NCBI GenBank assembly: GCA_964551315.1
Contig: CAZKCM010000012.1
Span: forward strand, 17,626-81,625
DNA from: Virgifigura sp964551315
GTDB lineage: Bacteria > Pseudomonadota > Alphaproteobacteria > Dongiales > Dongiaceae
DNA length: 64,000 nt
Direction: 5' to 3'
Part shown: one piece after another, positions 8,948 through 17,166 of the stretch
Position numbering within the stretch: the first letter of the stretch is position 1
Layout: each line of letters opens with the position of its first letter
Notes under the pieces: generated by a model
What the model saw: the letters and a program-made list of their open reading frames with translations, nothing else
Told to the model about the DNA's origin: nothing
Databases searched by the model: none
Position numbers and translations under genes: made by a program

Positions 8948-9353
8948 CGACAGGCACTCGGGGTGCGAGGATGCGGATAATCGGAGGAGATCGGGTCAGT
9001 CGACTTCCTTGGCATAGTGGCGCGGAAACGCGATTCGAGATGGTTGCTCGTTCTCACGACCATTGAAAGACTGGCTGGGATGGGTGTCCGCCGGCCGTCG
9101 CACCCAAACCGCATCCCATCCAGAGCAGCCAAGATAGCAGGGCCCCCGGCCAGAGATGGTCGGGGGCTTTGCGTATCCGTGCCGGCAACCCGCGCAGGAC
9201 CTCGACCATCACCAGCCTCAGCCCCGGATCCGCCAGGGTCCGTGGGTGGACGACGCCGAGATTGCGCCACCCTCCTCAAGGAATGCGCGAGCCGTGGCCC
9301 TGCTGTCTCCACGGAACCATGCCCCGACATATATTGATTAGAGGGAGCGTCGC
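8948..9353. other. Intergenic stretch with a terminator-like hairpin, no gene recognised
   Basis: These 406 bases separate bioY from the copper island. Short open frames exist on both strands, but none resembles a known protein or has a convincing ribosome binding site. The only clear element is the hairpin at 9142-9170. No CueR-type TTGACC-N19 promoter was found upstream of the SHOCT gene. Confidence 0.6.
9142..9170 (+). terminator. Terminator-like hairpin upstream of the copper island
   Basis: Ten bases, GCCCCCGGCC (9142-9151), pair with GGTCGGGGGC (9158-9167, one G-T pair) across a 6-base loop, followed by TTT. The stem is strong but the T tract is short, so termination efficiency is uncertain. 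Its position fits the end of the 264-8947 operon. Confidence 0.5.
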
Positions 9354-9686
9354 ATGTCGAAGAGCTGCGGACCGATCACGGGTTTGGCCGGGGGCCTTCT
9401 CCCGCTCGCGACGTCAGCGGTTGCGCAGCCCTACGCCGACGGGCCGGCCGCCTGGCATTACGGCTGGAGCTGGGGGATCTTCGGCATGCTGATGATGACC
9501 CTCTTCTGGGGCGGCGTCATTGCCGCGATCGTGCTGCTCGTGCGATGGCTTGGAAGCGGGGTCCCAGGTGCCGGCCCGACGGCTCGTTCTCAGAACCGGG
9601 CGCTCGATATCCTGAAGGAGCGCTTCGCCCGTGGTGAAATCGATCGGGAGGAATTCGAGGAACGCAAACGCCTCCTGAGCGACTGA
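9354..9686 (+). CDS. SHOCT-domain membrane protein
   Basis: This 110-residue protein has a hydrophobic N-terminus (possible signal or first membrane helix), a second membrane helix around residues 42-64, and a C-terminal SHOCT domain (about residues 82-110; LDILKERFARGEIDREEFEERKRLL). SHOCT domains are short oligomerisation modules often found next to metal-transport genes. A ribosome binding site (AGAGGGAG) precedes the ATG. It is 36 bases upstream of the CopB-type ATPase and probably co-transcribed. Its function is unknown. Confidence 0.8.
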   Translation: MSKSCGPITGLAGGLLPLATSAVAQPYADGPAAWHYGWSWGIFGMLMMTLFWGGVIAAIVLLVRWLGSGVPGAGPTARSQNRALDILKERFARGEIDREEFEERKRLLSD

Positions 9687-9722
9687 GCGTGTGAGCTGAT
9701 ATCTCGGGAAAGAACCTGACCC

Positions 9723-11864
9723 ATGGCGCATTCGCACCACGACCACGGGCTTCCTGGCGACGAAAACCACGCCCGACAGGCGAAAATCGCCACCGCAGCG
9801 CGGCACGGCCATGCCGAGACCGAGGCGGGCGGGCACGCTCATGGCGGCGCTCACGACCACGCGGCCATGATCGCCGACTTTCGGCGGCGGTTCTGGGTCT
9901 GTGCCGTTCTCACGATCCCGATCCTGGCGCTGTCGCCAATGATCCAGCGCTGGCTCGGCATGGAGGGGGCGCTCGCCTTCGCCGGCCAGGACTACGTGGT
10001 GCTTGCCCTGTCCTCCGTCGTCTTCTTCTACGGCGGCTGGCCGTTCCTGACCGGACTCGTGGGCGAGCTGAAGAGTCGCCGGCCGGGCATGATGACCCTG
10101 ATCTCGCTGGCCATCACCGTCGCCTACGGCTACTCCGCCGCCGTCGTCCTGCTGGCCCTGTGGGGCGAGCCCTTCTTCTGGGAGCTGGCGACGCTGATCG
10201 ACGTGATGCTGCTTGGCCATTGGATCGAGATGCGCGCGGTCCTGGGGGCTTCCGGAGCCCTCGAGGCGCTGGTCAAGCTGTTGCCCGCGACCGCGCACCG
10301 GCTGACGGAGCGCGGCGACACGGAAGAGGTGCCGGTGGCCGACCTCAAGCCGGGCGATCGCGTGCTGGTCAGGCCCGGCGAGAAGGTCCCGACCGATGGC
10401 GTCATCGTGGCGGGGCATTCGAGCTTCAACGAGTCCATGCTGACCGGCGAGTCGCGTCCGGTCGAAAAGGGCGAGGGCGCGGAGGCGGTTGGCGGCGCGG
10501 TCAACGGCGAGGGCGCGGTCACGCTCGAGGTGCGCAAGACGGGCGACCAGACCTATCTCAGCCAGGTCATCGAGATGGTGCGCCAGGCCCAGGCGACGCG
10601 CTCGCGCACCCAGGACCTGGCCAACCGAGCCGCGTCGTGGCTGACCTATATCGCGCTGGGCGCCGGCGCCGCGACCCTGACGGTCTGGCTCGTTTTCGGG
10701 GCCGGCTTCGAGTTTGCGCTGGCCCGCTCAGTCACGGTCATGGTCATCGCTTGTCCGCACGCGCTTGGGCTTGCGGTCCCGCTGGTCGTGGCGGTGAGCA
10801 CCCGGCTGACGGCCCAGAACGGGCTGCTGATCCGTGACCGGGCCGCCTTCGAGCGGGCGCGCAACCTGAACGCGGTGATCTTCGACAAGACGGGCACGCT
10901 GACCGAGGGCCGCTTCGGCGTGTCCGACATCGTGCCGCGGGGCGGGGCGAGCGAGGACGAGGTTCTGGCCTGGGCCGCGGCGCTCGAGAGCCGGTCGGAG
11001 CACCCGATCGCGCAAGGGATCGTGCGCAGCGCCGCCGAGCGAGGCCTGCCGCTCAAGCCGGTCGAGCGCTTCCGGAACCTGACGGGCCGCGGCGCGGAGG
11101 CGATCGTCGAGGGGCAGGACATCAAGGTCGTGAGTCCCGGTTACCTGCGCGAGCACGGCATCGATGAGGGCAACTCCCGCATCCGGCGGCTTGCCGAGCA
11201 GGGCAAGACGGTGGTTCATGTCCTGCGCGGCGGCGAGCCGATCGGAGCGATTGCCCTGGCCGACGTGATCCGGCCGGAGTCCTACGAAGCGGTCACGCGG
11301 CTGAAGGCGATGGGGCTTCAGACGATGATGCTTACGGGCGACGCGCAAGCCGTCGCCCGCACGGTCGCGGCCGAACTGGGCCTCGACGACTACTTCGCCG
11401 AGGTTTTGCCTGACCAGAAGGCGGCGAAGGTGCGTGCCGTCAAGGCGAAGGGGCTGAGCGTCGCCATGATCGGCGACGGCGTGAACGACGCCCCGGCGCT
11501 GGTCGAAGCGGATCTCGGCATCGCCATCGGCGCCGGCACGGACGTGGCGATCGAGTCCGCCGATGTCGTGCTGGTGCGCAGCAACCCGATGGACGTGTTC
11601 GCGATCCTGGCATTGTCGCGGGCGACCTATGGCAAGATGGTCCAGAACCTCCTCTGGGCGACCGGCTACAACGCCGTGGCCATCCCGCTGGCGGCCGGCA
11701 TCGCCTCCGGCTGGGGCATCGTGCTGACGCCCGCGGCCGGGGCGGCTCTGATGTCGGCGAGCACGGTCATCGTCGCGATCAATGCCAAGCTGCTGGAGCG
11801 CGCCCGCCGCCTGGTCGCGGGTCCGGAGCCGAACGGCGTCACCCCGGTCAAGGCAGGAAGCTGA
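9723..11864 (+). CDS. copB: Copper-translocating P-type ATPase, CopB (P1B-3) type
   Basis: This 713-residue inner-membrane pump has a His-rich N-terminal tail (residues 1-50, many HxH and HGH motifs) instead of CxxC domains. The actuator TGES is near residue 241, the metal-binding helix motif CPH (VIACPHALG) is near residue 344, DKTGT is near residue 388 (phosphorylated Asp) and GDGVNDAPAL is near residue 585. CPH plus a His-rich tail defines the P1B-3/CopB class, associated with Cu(II), Cu(I) or Ag export. It complements the CPC-type pump at 13388. No CueR-type box is evident directly upstream, so its control is unclear. Confidence 0.9.
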   Translation: MAHSHHDHGLPGDENHARQAKIATAARHGHAETEAGGHAHGGAHDHAAMIADFRRRFWVCAVLTIPILALSPMIQRWLGMEGALAFAGQDYVVLALSSVVFFYGGWPFLTGLVGELKSRRPGMMTLISLAITVAYGYSAAVVLLALWGEPFFWELATLIDVMLLGHWIEMRAVLGASGALEALVKLLPATAHRLTERGDTEEVPVADLKPGDRVLVRPGEKVPTDGVIVAGHSSFNESMLTGESRPVEKGEGAEAVGGAVNGEGAVTLEVRKTGDQTYLSQVIEMVRQAQATRSRTQDLANRAASWLTYIALGAGAATLTVWLVFGAGFEFALARSVTVMVIACPHALGLAVPLVVAVSTRLTAQNGLLIRDRAAFERARNLNAVIFDKTGTLTEGRFGVSDIVPRGGASEDEVLAWAAALESRSEHPIAQGIVRSAAERGLPLKPVERFRNLTGRGAEAIVEGQDIKVVSPGYLREHGIDEGNSRIRRLAEQGKTVVHVLRGGEPIGAIALADVIRPESYEAVTRLKAMGLQTMMLTGDAQAVARTVAAELGLDDYFAEVLPDQKAAKVRAVKAKGLSVAMIGDGVNDAPALVEADLGIAIGAGTDVAIESADVVLVRSNPMDVFAILALSRATYGKMVQNLLWATGYNAVAIPLAAGIASGWGIVLTPAAGAALMSASTVIVAINAKLLERARRLVAGPEPNGVTPVKAGS

Positions 11865-12045
11865 CGTACGGAAGAACGATGCGGGTGCACTGCGGCAGCC
11901 TGGCCTCGATCGCACTCCGAAGCGGCCGCGCCGCGCGCAAGGAGGGTGCGGCGATCATGCGCGCGGATCTCCATTCCGGGAGCCGGGCCGGTCTTATCGT
12001 AGCCGTCACCTATGCACACAAGCGTCCGCCCTCCGGAGGCCGCCG

Positions 12046-12252
12046 TCAGGCGACCTGCCGTTCGACCGTGTAGCCTGCGTCCTCAATAGCGGCCTTGACC
12101 CGACCGGGCTCGGCGGTGCCACTTGCGCTGACCGAGACCAAGCCGGTCGCGAGGTCAACATCGACGGTCGCACCCGGGACCGCCTTCTGGACCGCGCTCT
12201 TCACCGTGCCGACGCAGTGATCACAGGTCATGCCCTCGACCTTGAAGCGCAT
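12046..12252 (-). CDS. copZ: Copper chaperone, single heavy-metal-associated domain (CopZ-like)
   Basis: This 68-residue protein is one HMA domain with the metal-binding motif GMTCDHC (Cys10 and Cys13). A GGAGG ribosome binding site sits 7 bases before the ATG at 12252. It probably delivers Cu(I) to the ATPases or to CueR in the cytoplasm. It lies on the opposite strand from both pumps, behind its own CueR-type promoter (12288-12318). Confidence 0.9.
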   Translation of the reverse strand: MRFKVEGMTCDHCVGTVKSAVQKAVPGATVDVDLATGLVSVSASGTAEPGRVKAAIEDAGYTVERQVA

Positions 12253-12287
12253 GGCTGCCTCCATCTCGATTGCGGTGAACCGCAGGA

Positions 12288-12318
12288 AAGGTGGAGCTTC
12301 CCACCGTTGTAAGGTCAA
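12288..12318 (-). promoter_or_regulatory. CueR-type promoter for the copper chaperone gene
   Basis: On the minus strand, TTGACC (12318-12313) is separated by exactly 19 bases from a weak -10 (CACCTT, 12293-12288). The spacer carries a partial dyad, CTTAC...GGGAAG. An overlong 19-base spacer with a CTT...AAG dyad is the hallmark of MerR/CueR-activated promoters. It lies about 35 bases upstream of the copZ start. The -10 is poor, so the exact element is less certain than the one at 13322. Confidence 0.55.
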
Positions 12319-12491
12319 GGGGCACTCAAGTTGCGCGCGTGGAATTCCGGTGAAGCGAGGCGACCGGGCCCGTTCACGAATTGGCCGGTGCTGTCGCGAA
12401 CCTGCCCACGGGTCCCTCAACGGCGATTCCGGGCGTGGTGGACAGAGGCGGGGTCGGTGACGGACGCGATCCCGCCCGTGGCCGTTGGCGG

Positions 12492-13115
12492 TCACGTCCC
12501 GGCTTTGCGGGTCACGAGATCGACCAGGGCCGACATGCCGTGGTGGCCTTGTCCTTCGGAAATCACCGAATCATGTTCCTCGAGATGGAGGATCTCGAGG
12601 TCCCCAAAGGCGGCACGGAGCATCTCCGCGGTGTACATGTTCTCCGCATATGGCGGCCCGCCGGTCCCGTAGCCCAGCTGCTCGGGGCGGTAGCCCTGGA
12701 GCAGCAGCAGGCCGCCCGGCGCGAGCGTGCGTTTGATGCCCTCGAAGATGGCGGCGCGAAACGCCGGGCCGGCGAACTGGATGAAGATCGCGGCGACGAC
12801 GTCGAACCGCTCGGGCTCCCAGACCCAGTTTGCCAGATCGACCTCGCCGGTCTGAAGCGTAACCCCTCGCGCAGCGGCAAGATCGCGTGCCTTCTGCAGC
12901 GCGACCGGCGAGAAGTCGATCGAGAGCACGTCGATGCCCTGCTCGGCCAGCCAGACGCCATTGCGCCCCTCGCCGTCGGCGATGGCCAGGGCTCGCTGTC
13001 CGGGGTGCAGCAGATGCCGCTGCCGAACCAGGAAGGCGTTCGGCGCGGTTCCGAAGAGATAGTCCCTCGATGAAAACCGCTCGTTCCAGCGGTCGAGTTC
13101 CGGGTTCGTCGTCAC
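12492..13115 (-). CDS. Class I SAM-dependent methyltransferase (TehB-like)
   Basis: The protein has 207 residues from the GTG at 13115, which is preceded by GGAGCTC. An SAM-binding motif region (ALAIADGEGRNGVWLAEQG, near residue 42) and motif II (IDVLSIDFS) are visible, with LAPGGLLLLQGY as the later strand. The N-terminal WNERFSSRDYLFGTAPNAFL is typical of TehB/thiopurine-methyltransferase-like proteins. The substrate is not known. It sits inside the copper island, divergent from copA, and could share the 13116-13387 control region. The open frame extends upstream of 13115 but that part looks non-coding. Confidence 0.8.
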   Translation of the reverse strand: MTTNPELDRWNERFSSRDYLFGTAPNAFLVRQRHLLHPGQRALAIADGEGRNGVWLAEQGIDVLSIDFSPVALQKARDLAAARGVTLQTGEVDLANWVWEPERFDVVAAIFIQFAGPAFRAAIFEGIKRTLAPGGLLLLQGYRPEQLGYGTGGPPYAENMYTAEMLRAAFGDLEILHLEEHDSVISEGQGHHGMSALVDLVTRKAGT

Positions 13116-13321
13116 ATTTTGAGCTCCTGATCCGTTGCAGGTTACGCCGCCACAGGCGGATAGGCCACCCTCGACCTGACGGAAATCGATGCGCCCCGGT
13201 GTGCTGGTGGCAGGAGCATCGTGAGCGGCTCGGGCCACCGAGCGCCCGGGAGATGCGGCGCGGCCGGCACGATCCGTCCCTTGGCCGGCGCCAGCGACCA
13301 CGCCGAAGGGAGTTCAATCCC

Positions 13322-13352
13322 TTGACCTTCCCATGATGGGAAGCCCTACATC
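13322..13352 (+). promoter_or_regulatory. CueR-type promoter for copA
   Basis: TTGACC (13322-13327) and TACATC (13347-13352) are separated by 19 bases. The spacer holds the near-perfect dyad CTTCCC-ATGAT-GGGAAG. This is the classic CueR operator layout, close to the E. coli copA promoter. It lies 36 bases upstream of the copA ATG. A CueR gene is encoded directly after copA. Confidence 0.85.
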
Positions 13353-13387
13353 CTTGTGCATGCTTCGGAGACAAGGAGCCGGAAAGC

Positions 13388-15985
13388 ATGTCCACGACCG
13401 ATTTCGGAATGCCTCAAGCGGCGGAAGCCGCTGAGGGTCGGTCTGTCGCCGGCCCTCACGGCGGCCACCTGTCGGTGCGCGTCGAGGGGATGAGCTGCGC
13501 TTCCTGCGTCGGTCGGGTGGAGAAGGCGATTCGCGCCGTGCCCGGCGTGGCGGACGCATCCGTGAATCTCGTGACTGGGCGCGCCGACGTGACCCTTGGG
13601 GAAGGGCAGGCTGACCCCGCGGCCATTGCGCGGGCGGTGGAGCAGGCCGGCTATGCGGCCGCGATCGACACGGCCGATCTCAAGATCGAGGGGATGTCCT
13701 GCGCGAGCTGTGTCGCCCGGGTCGAGCGGGCGCTCAGGAGACTCCCCGGCATTCTCGACGCGACCGTCAATCTCGCGACCGAACGGGCGAGGGTGCGCTA
13801 CCTTGCCGGCGCGGTCAGCATCGATCAGTTCAAGGGTGCGGTGCGCGCGGCCGGGTATGAGGCGGTAGAGGCCGCGGACGGGCCGGACCGGGAAGACCGC
13901 GAGCGCGCGGCCCGGGACCGCGAGGTAAAGGACCTGCGGCGCAACATCATTGTTGCGGGTGCGTTTACGCTGCCGATCTTCGTCCTGGAGATGGGCGGGC
14001 ATCTGGTGCCGGCCTTCCATCACGGGATTCTCGGTGCGCTCGGCGGGCGCCAGAATCTGTTCTACCTGCTCTTTGCGCTCGCCACGGTCGTCCAGTTCGG
14101 CGCGGGTCTGCGCTTCTACAGGACGGGCTGGCCGACCCTCCGGCGCGGCACTCCGGACATGAACGCGCTCGTGATGCTCGGCACGACGGCGGCCTATGGC
14201 TATTCGGTGGTCGCGACCTTCCTGCCCGATGTCCTTCCGGCGGGGACCGTCCACGTCTACTACGAGGCCTCGGCGGTGATCGTTACGCTGATCCTGATCG
14301 GCCGCTACCTGGAGGCACTCGCCAAGGGGCGCACCTCCGAGGCGATCCGACGGCTCATGGGTCTGCGGGCGAAGACCGCGCGCGTGCTCCGCGACGGCCG
14401 GGAGCTGGAGGTCGCGATCGACGCGGTCGTCCCTGGAGACACTGTCCTGGTGCGGCCCGGCGAGAAGGTGCCGGTTGACGGCGAAGTGCTGGACGGCTCG
14501 TCTTATGTCGACGAGTCGATGATTACCGGCGAGCCGGTGCCGGTCGAGAAGCAAGCGGGCGCCGAGGTCGTGGGCGGCACGATCAACAAGACCGGCAGCT
14601 TCACCTTCCGTGCCACCCGGGTCGGGTCCGACACCGTACTTGCGCAGATCGTCCGGATGGTGGAGGCGGCCCAGGGATCGAAGCTGCCGATCCAGGCGCT
14701 GGTCGATCGCGTGACCGCCTATTTCGTGCCGGCGGTGATCGGCCTTGCCGCGCTCACCTTCGGCCTGTGGCTTGTCTTCGGCCCCGATCCAGCGCTGACC
14801 TTTGCGCTGGTGAATGCGGTCGCCGTTCTGATCATCGCCTGCCCCTGTGCCATGGGCCTCGCCACGCCGACCTCGATCATGGTCGGCACCGGGAAAGCGG
14901 CCCAGATGGGTGTGCTCTTCCGGCGCGGCGAGGCCCTACAGACACTGCGGAGTGCCGAGGTCGTCGCGCTCGACAAGACCGGCACGCTGACAGAAGGGCG
15001 GCCGGAGCTGACCGACTTCGTCACCGCCCCGGGGTTCGACGAGGCCGAGGTTCTGGCGTTGTCTGCGGCGGTCGAGAGCCGGTCGGAGCATCCAATCGCC
15101 GAGGCCATCGTCCGCGCGGCCGAACGGCGCGGCCTGCATCCGGCGGCGCGGGTCGAGGCCTTTGCGGCCGAGCCGGGCTTCGGCGTCTCCGCCCGGGTCG
15201 AAGGCCGCTGGGTGACGATCGGTGCCGACCGCGCCATGGCCAAGCTCGGGCTCGGCGTCGATGTCTTTGCCGAGACGGCGGGCCGGCTCGCCGAACAGGG
15301 CAAGACTCCGCTCTACGCGGCCATCGATGGACGGCTTGCCGCCGTGATCGCGGTCGCCGATCCGATCAAGCCGACCACCCCGGCGGCGCTCGAGGCGTTG
15401 CATCGGCTCGGGCTCAAGGTTGCCATGATCACCGGCGACAACCGGCTTACGGCCGAGACCGTCGCGCGCCGGCTCGGCATCGACGAAGTCGTGGCCGAGG
15501 TCCTGCCCGAGGGCAAGGTCGAGGCGCTGACGCGGCTTCGGGGCGGCGGCCGGATCGTCGCCATGGTCGGCGACGGGATCAACGACGCGCCGGCGCTGGC
15601 GCAAGCCGATGTCGGTATCGCGATCGGCACTGGCACCGACGTCGCGATCGAAACGGCGGATGTGGTGCTGATGTCGGGCGACCTCCGCGGTGTCCCGAAC
15701 GCGATCGCGCTGAGCCGGGCGACGATCCGGAACATCAAGCAGAACCTGTTCTGGGCCTTTGCCTATAATGCGAGCCTGATCCCGGTGGCGGCCGGGGCGC
15801 TCTACCCGGATTTTGGCATCCTGCTGTCACCGGTCGTCGCGGCCGGGGCGATGGCGCTATCCAGCGTCTTCGTGCTCTCCAACGCCTTGCGTCTGCGACG
15901 CTTCCGCCCAATTTTTCCGATGGAGACGGGCGAGGGGCGCCGGATGGTGAAGCCGGGTCGGGGAGCGCTCCCCGCCGCGGCGTGA
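13388..15985 (+). CDS. copA: Cu(I)-exporting P-type ATPase, CopA (P1B-1) type
   Basis: This 865-residue pump has two N-terminal heavy-metal domains, each with GMSCASC (Cys pairs near residues 36/39 and 104/107). Eight membrane helices follow, with the TGEP actuator, the CPC metal-site motif (IIACPCAMG, near residue 485), DKTGT near residue 530 and GDGINDAPAL near residue 730. CPC with paired CxxC domains identifies a Cu(I) exporter. It is driven by the CueR-type promoter at 13322 and followed 40 bases later by cueR, a compact autoregulated copper unit. Confidence 0.95.
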   Translation: MSTTDFGMPQAAEAAEGRSVAGPHGGHLSVRVEGMSCASCVGRVEKAIRAVPGVADASVNLVTGRADVTLGEGQADPAAIARAVEQAGYAAAIDTADLKIEGMSCASCVARVERALRRLPGILDATVNLATERARVRYLAGAVSIDQFKGAVRAAGYEAVEAADGPDREDRERAARDREVKDLRRNIIVAGAFTLPIFVLEMGGHLVPAFHHGILGALGGRQNLFYLLFALATVVQFGAGLRFYRTGWPTLRRGTPDMNALVMLGTTAAYGYSVVATFLPDVLPAGTVHVYYEASAVIVTLILIGRYLEALAKGRTSEAIRRLMGLRAKTARVLRDGRELEVAIDAVVPGDTVLVRPGEKVPVDGEVLDGSSYVDESMITGEPVPVEKQAGAEVVGGTINKTGSFTFRATRVGSDTVLAQIVRMVEAAQGSKLPIQALVDRVTAYFVPAVIGLAALTFGLWLVFGPDPALTFALVNAVAVLIIACPCAMGLATPTSIMVGTGKAAQMGVLFRRGEALQTLRSAEVVALDKTGTLTEGRPELTDFVTAPGFDEAEVLALSAAVESRSEHPIAEAIVRAAERRGLHPAARVEAFAAEPGFGVSARVEGRWVTIGADRAMAKLGLGVDVFAETAGRLAEQGKTPLYAAIDGRLAAVIAVADPIKPTTPAALEALHRLGLKVAMITGDNRLTAETVARRLGIDEVVAEVLPEGKVEALTRLRGGGRIVAMVGDGINDAPALAQADVGIAIGTGTDVAIETADVVLMSGDLRGVPNAIALSRATIRNIKQNLFWAFAYNASLIPVAAGALYPDFGILLSPVVAAGAMALSSVFVLSNALRLRRFRPIFPMETGEGRRMVKPGRGALPAAA

Positions 15986-16025
15986 AAGGGCCGGTGGCGG
16001 ACGGTACGGTGACTATGAGGGTTCC

Positions 16026-16532
16026 ATGAACATCGGCGAAGCATCGAGGGCGTCGGGCGTTTCGGCCAAGATGATCCGTTACTACGAGAGCATCGGCCTG
16101 ATTCCGCCCGCCGGGCGGACGGAAGCCGGCTACCGGGTCTATACGGACCGGGACGTTCACACGCTCCGCTTCATCCGGCGGGCGCGCAGCCTCGGCTTCT
16201 CGGTCGAGCAGATGGCCGAGCTTCTGGCGCTCTGGCGGGACCGGAGCCGTGCCAGCGCCGACGTGAAACGGCTGGCCCTTCGTCACGTGGACGCGCTGAA
16301 GGCCAAGATCGCCGAGCTGGAGGCGATGGCGAGCACGCTGCAGCACCTCGCCGAGCATTGCCACGGCGACGATCGCCCGGAATGCCCGATTCTCGAGGAG
16401 CTCGCGGACGAAGCGGACGCCGCGGATGCTCCTGCGCCAACCCGCGAACGGCCGCCGCCGCGATTCGGCAGGGCCGGCGAGCAGCGGCGGCGCCGGCGCG
16501 CTGCCGGCGCCACGGCACCACGGGAACTTTGA
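16026..16532 (+). CDS. cueR: Cu(I)-responsive MerR-family activator CueR, with a C-terminal extension
   Basis: The protein has 168 residues. The N-terminal winged helix (MNIGEASRASGVSAKMIRYYESIGLI) is typical MerR, followed by the dimerisation helix. Cys112 and Cys120 in HCHGDDRPECP fall at the same positions as the Cu(I) ligands of E. coli CueR. E. coli CueR ends soon after, at 135 residues; this protein carries a further 35 or so residues rich in Arg and Pro, likely disordered and of unknown role. It is predicted to bind the 19-base-spacer promoters at 13322 and 12288. Confidence 0.92.
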   Translation: MNIGEASRASGVSAKMIRYYESIGLIPPAGRTEAGYRVYTDRDVHTLRFIRRARSLGFSVEQMAELLALWRDRSRASADVKRLALRHVDALKAKIAELEAMASTLQHLAEHCHGDDRPECPILEELADEADAADAPAPTRERPPPRFGRAGEQRRRRRAAGATAPREL

Positions 16533-16695
16533 ACCGATCCGTCGCCTTGCGCGGCGGCAGTTCGGTTGCGAGAGGGCCCCGGGGCCGAATCGCAGCCGCC
16601 CGTTGCACTGCGTCGGCAATCTGCAGGATCGGTACGGGAGCCGCAACGCATCCGAACTCATCCCCGATGCAAGTTTGCGCCTCGCTGTGCCAGCG

Positions 16696-17127
16696 TTAAG
16701 CGGGCAGGGCGGCGATCGCCTCGACCTCGAACAGCATGCCGTCGAGCGCCAGGCGGGGGACCGGAATCAGCGTGCAGGTCGGTTTCGGCCCGGCGCCGAA
16801 GGATCGCTCGAGCTCCGAACCAAATATCCGCAGCTTCTCCTCCGTGTGATCGACCACGAGCACCGTGAGCTTGACGACATCGCGCGTCCTCGCGCCCGCG
16901 GCCTCCAGGGCGATCCGGAGATTGTTCAGCGCCTGGCGAACCTGTAGGCGGAAGTCGGCCGGAAGCTCACCGTTCTCGTTCTCGCCGCCTTGACCCGCAA
17001 CGAAAGCCAGCCGTGCCCCGGCTGCGATCTGGGCGAGATGGGAATAACCATTCGCCGAGGGGTCATAGAGCCCGGCGGGGTTGGACAGGGAGAAGGATGA
17101 TCTTTTGGCGTTTGTTGCACTTTGCAT
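16696..17127 (-). CDS. RidA/YjgF-family protein (non-canonical)
   Basis: This 143-residue protein has the YjgF/RidA fold signature (LAFVAGQGGENENG; VRQALNNLRIALEAAGA; FEVEAIAALP). The Arg that canonical RidA uses to bind the imino acid carboxylate (in the ...RxxVxV... strand) appears to be replaced, since the region reads PKPTCTLIPVPRL, so deaminase activity is doubtful. It follows the MFS exporter gene on the same strand with a 39-base gap and is probably co-transcribed. Confidence 0.8.
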   Translation of the reverse strand: MQSATNAKRSSFSLSNPAGLYDPSANGYSHLAQIAAGARLAFVAGQGGENENGELPADFRLQVRQALNNLRIALEAAGARTRDVVKLTVLVVDHTEEKLRIFGSELERSFGAGPKPTCTLIPVPRLALDGMLFEVEAIAALPA

Positions 17128-17166
17128 AAGTCTTTCTCCTTTGATGGTGGACTCGAAGACGCGGTC

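Noticed and set aside
9017..9337. A 106-codon plus-strand frame in the gap before the copper island
   Set aside because: It runs through the terminator hairpin, lacks a ribosome binding site and has no recognisable sequence.
16696..17127. Assigning canonical imine deaminase activity to the RidA-like protein
   Set aside because: The carboxylate-binding Arg does not appear at the expected place; only the RidA at 42450 retains it.
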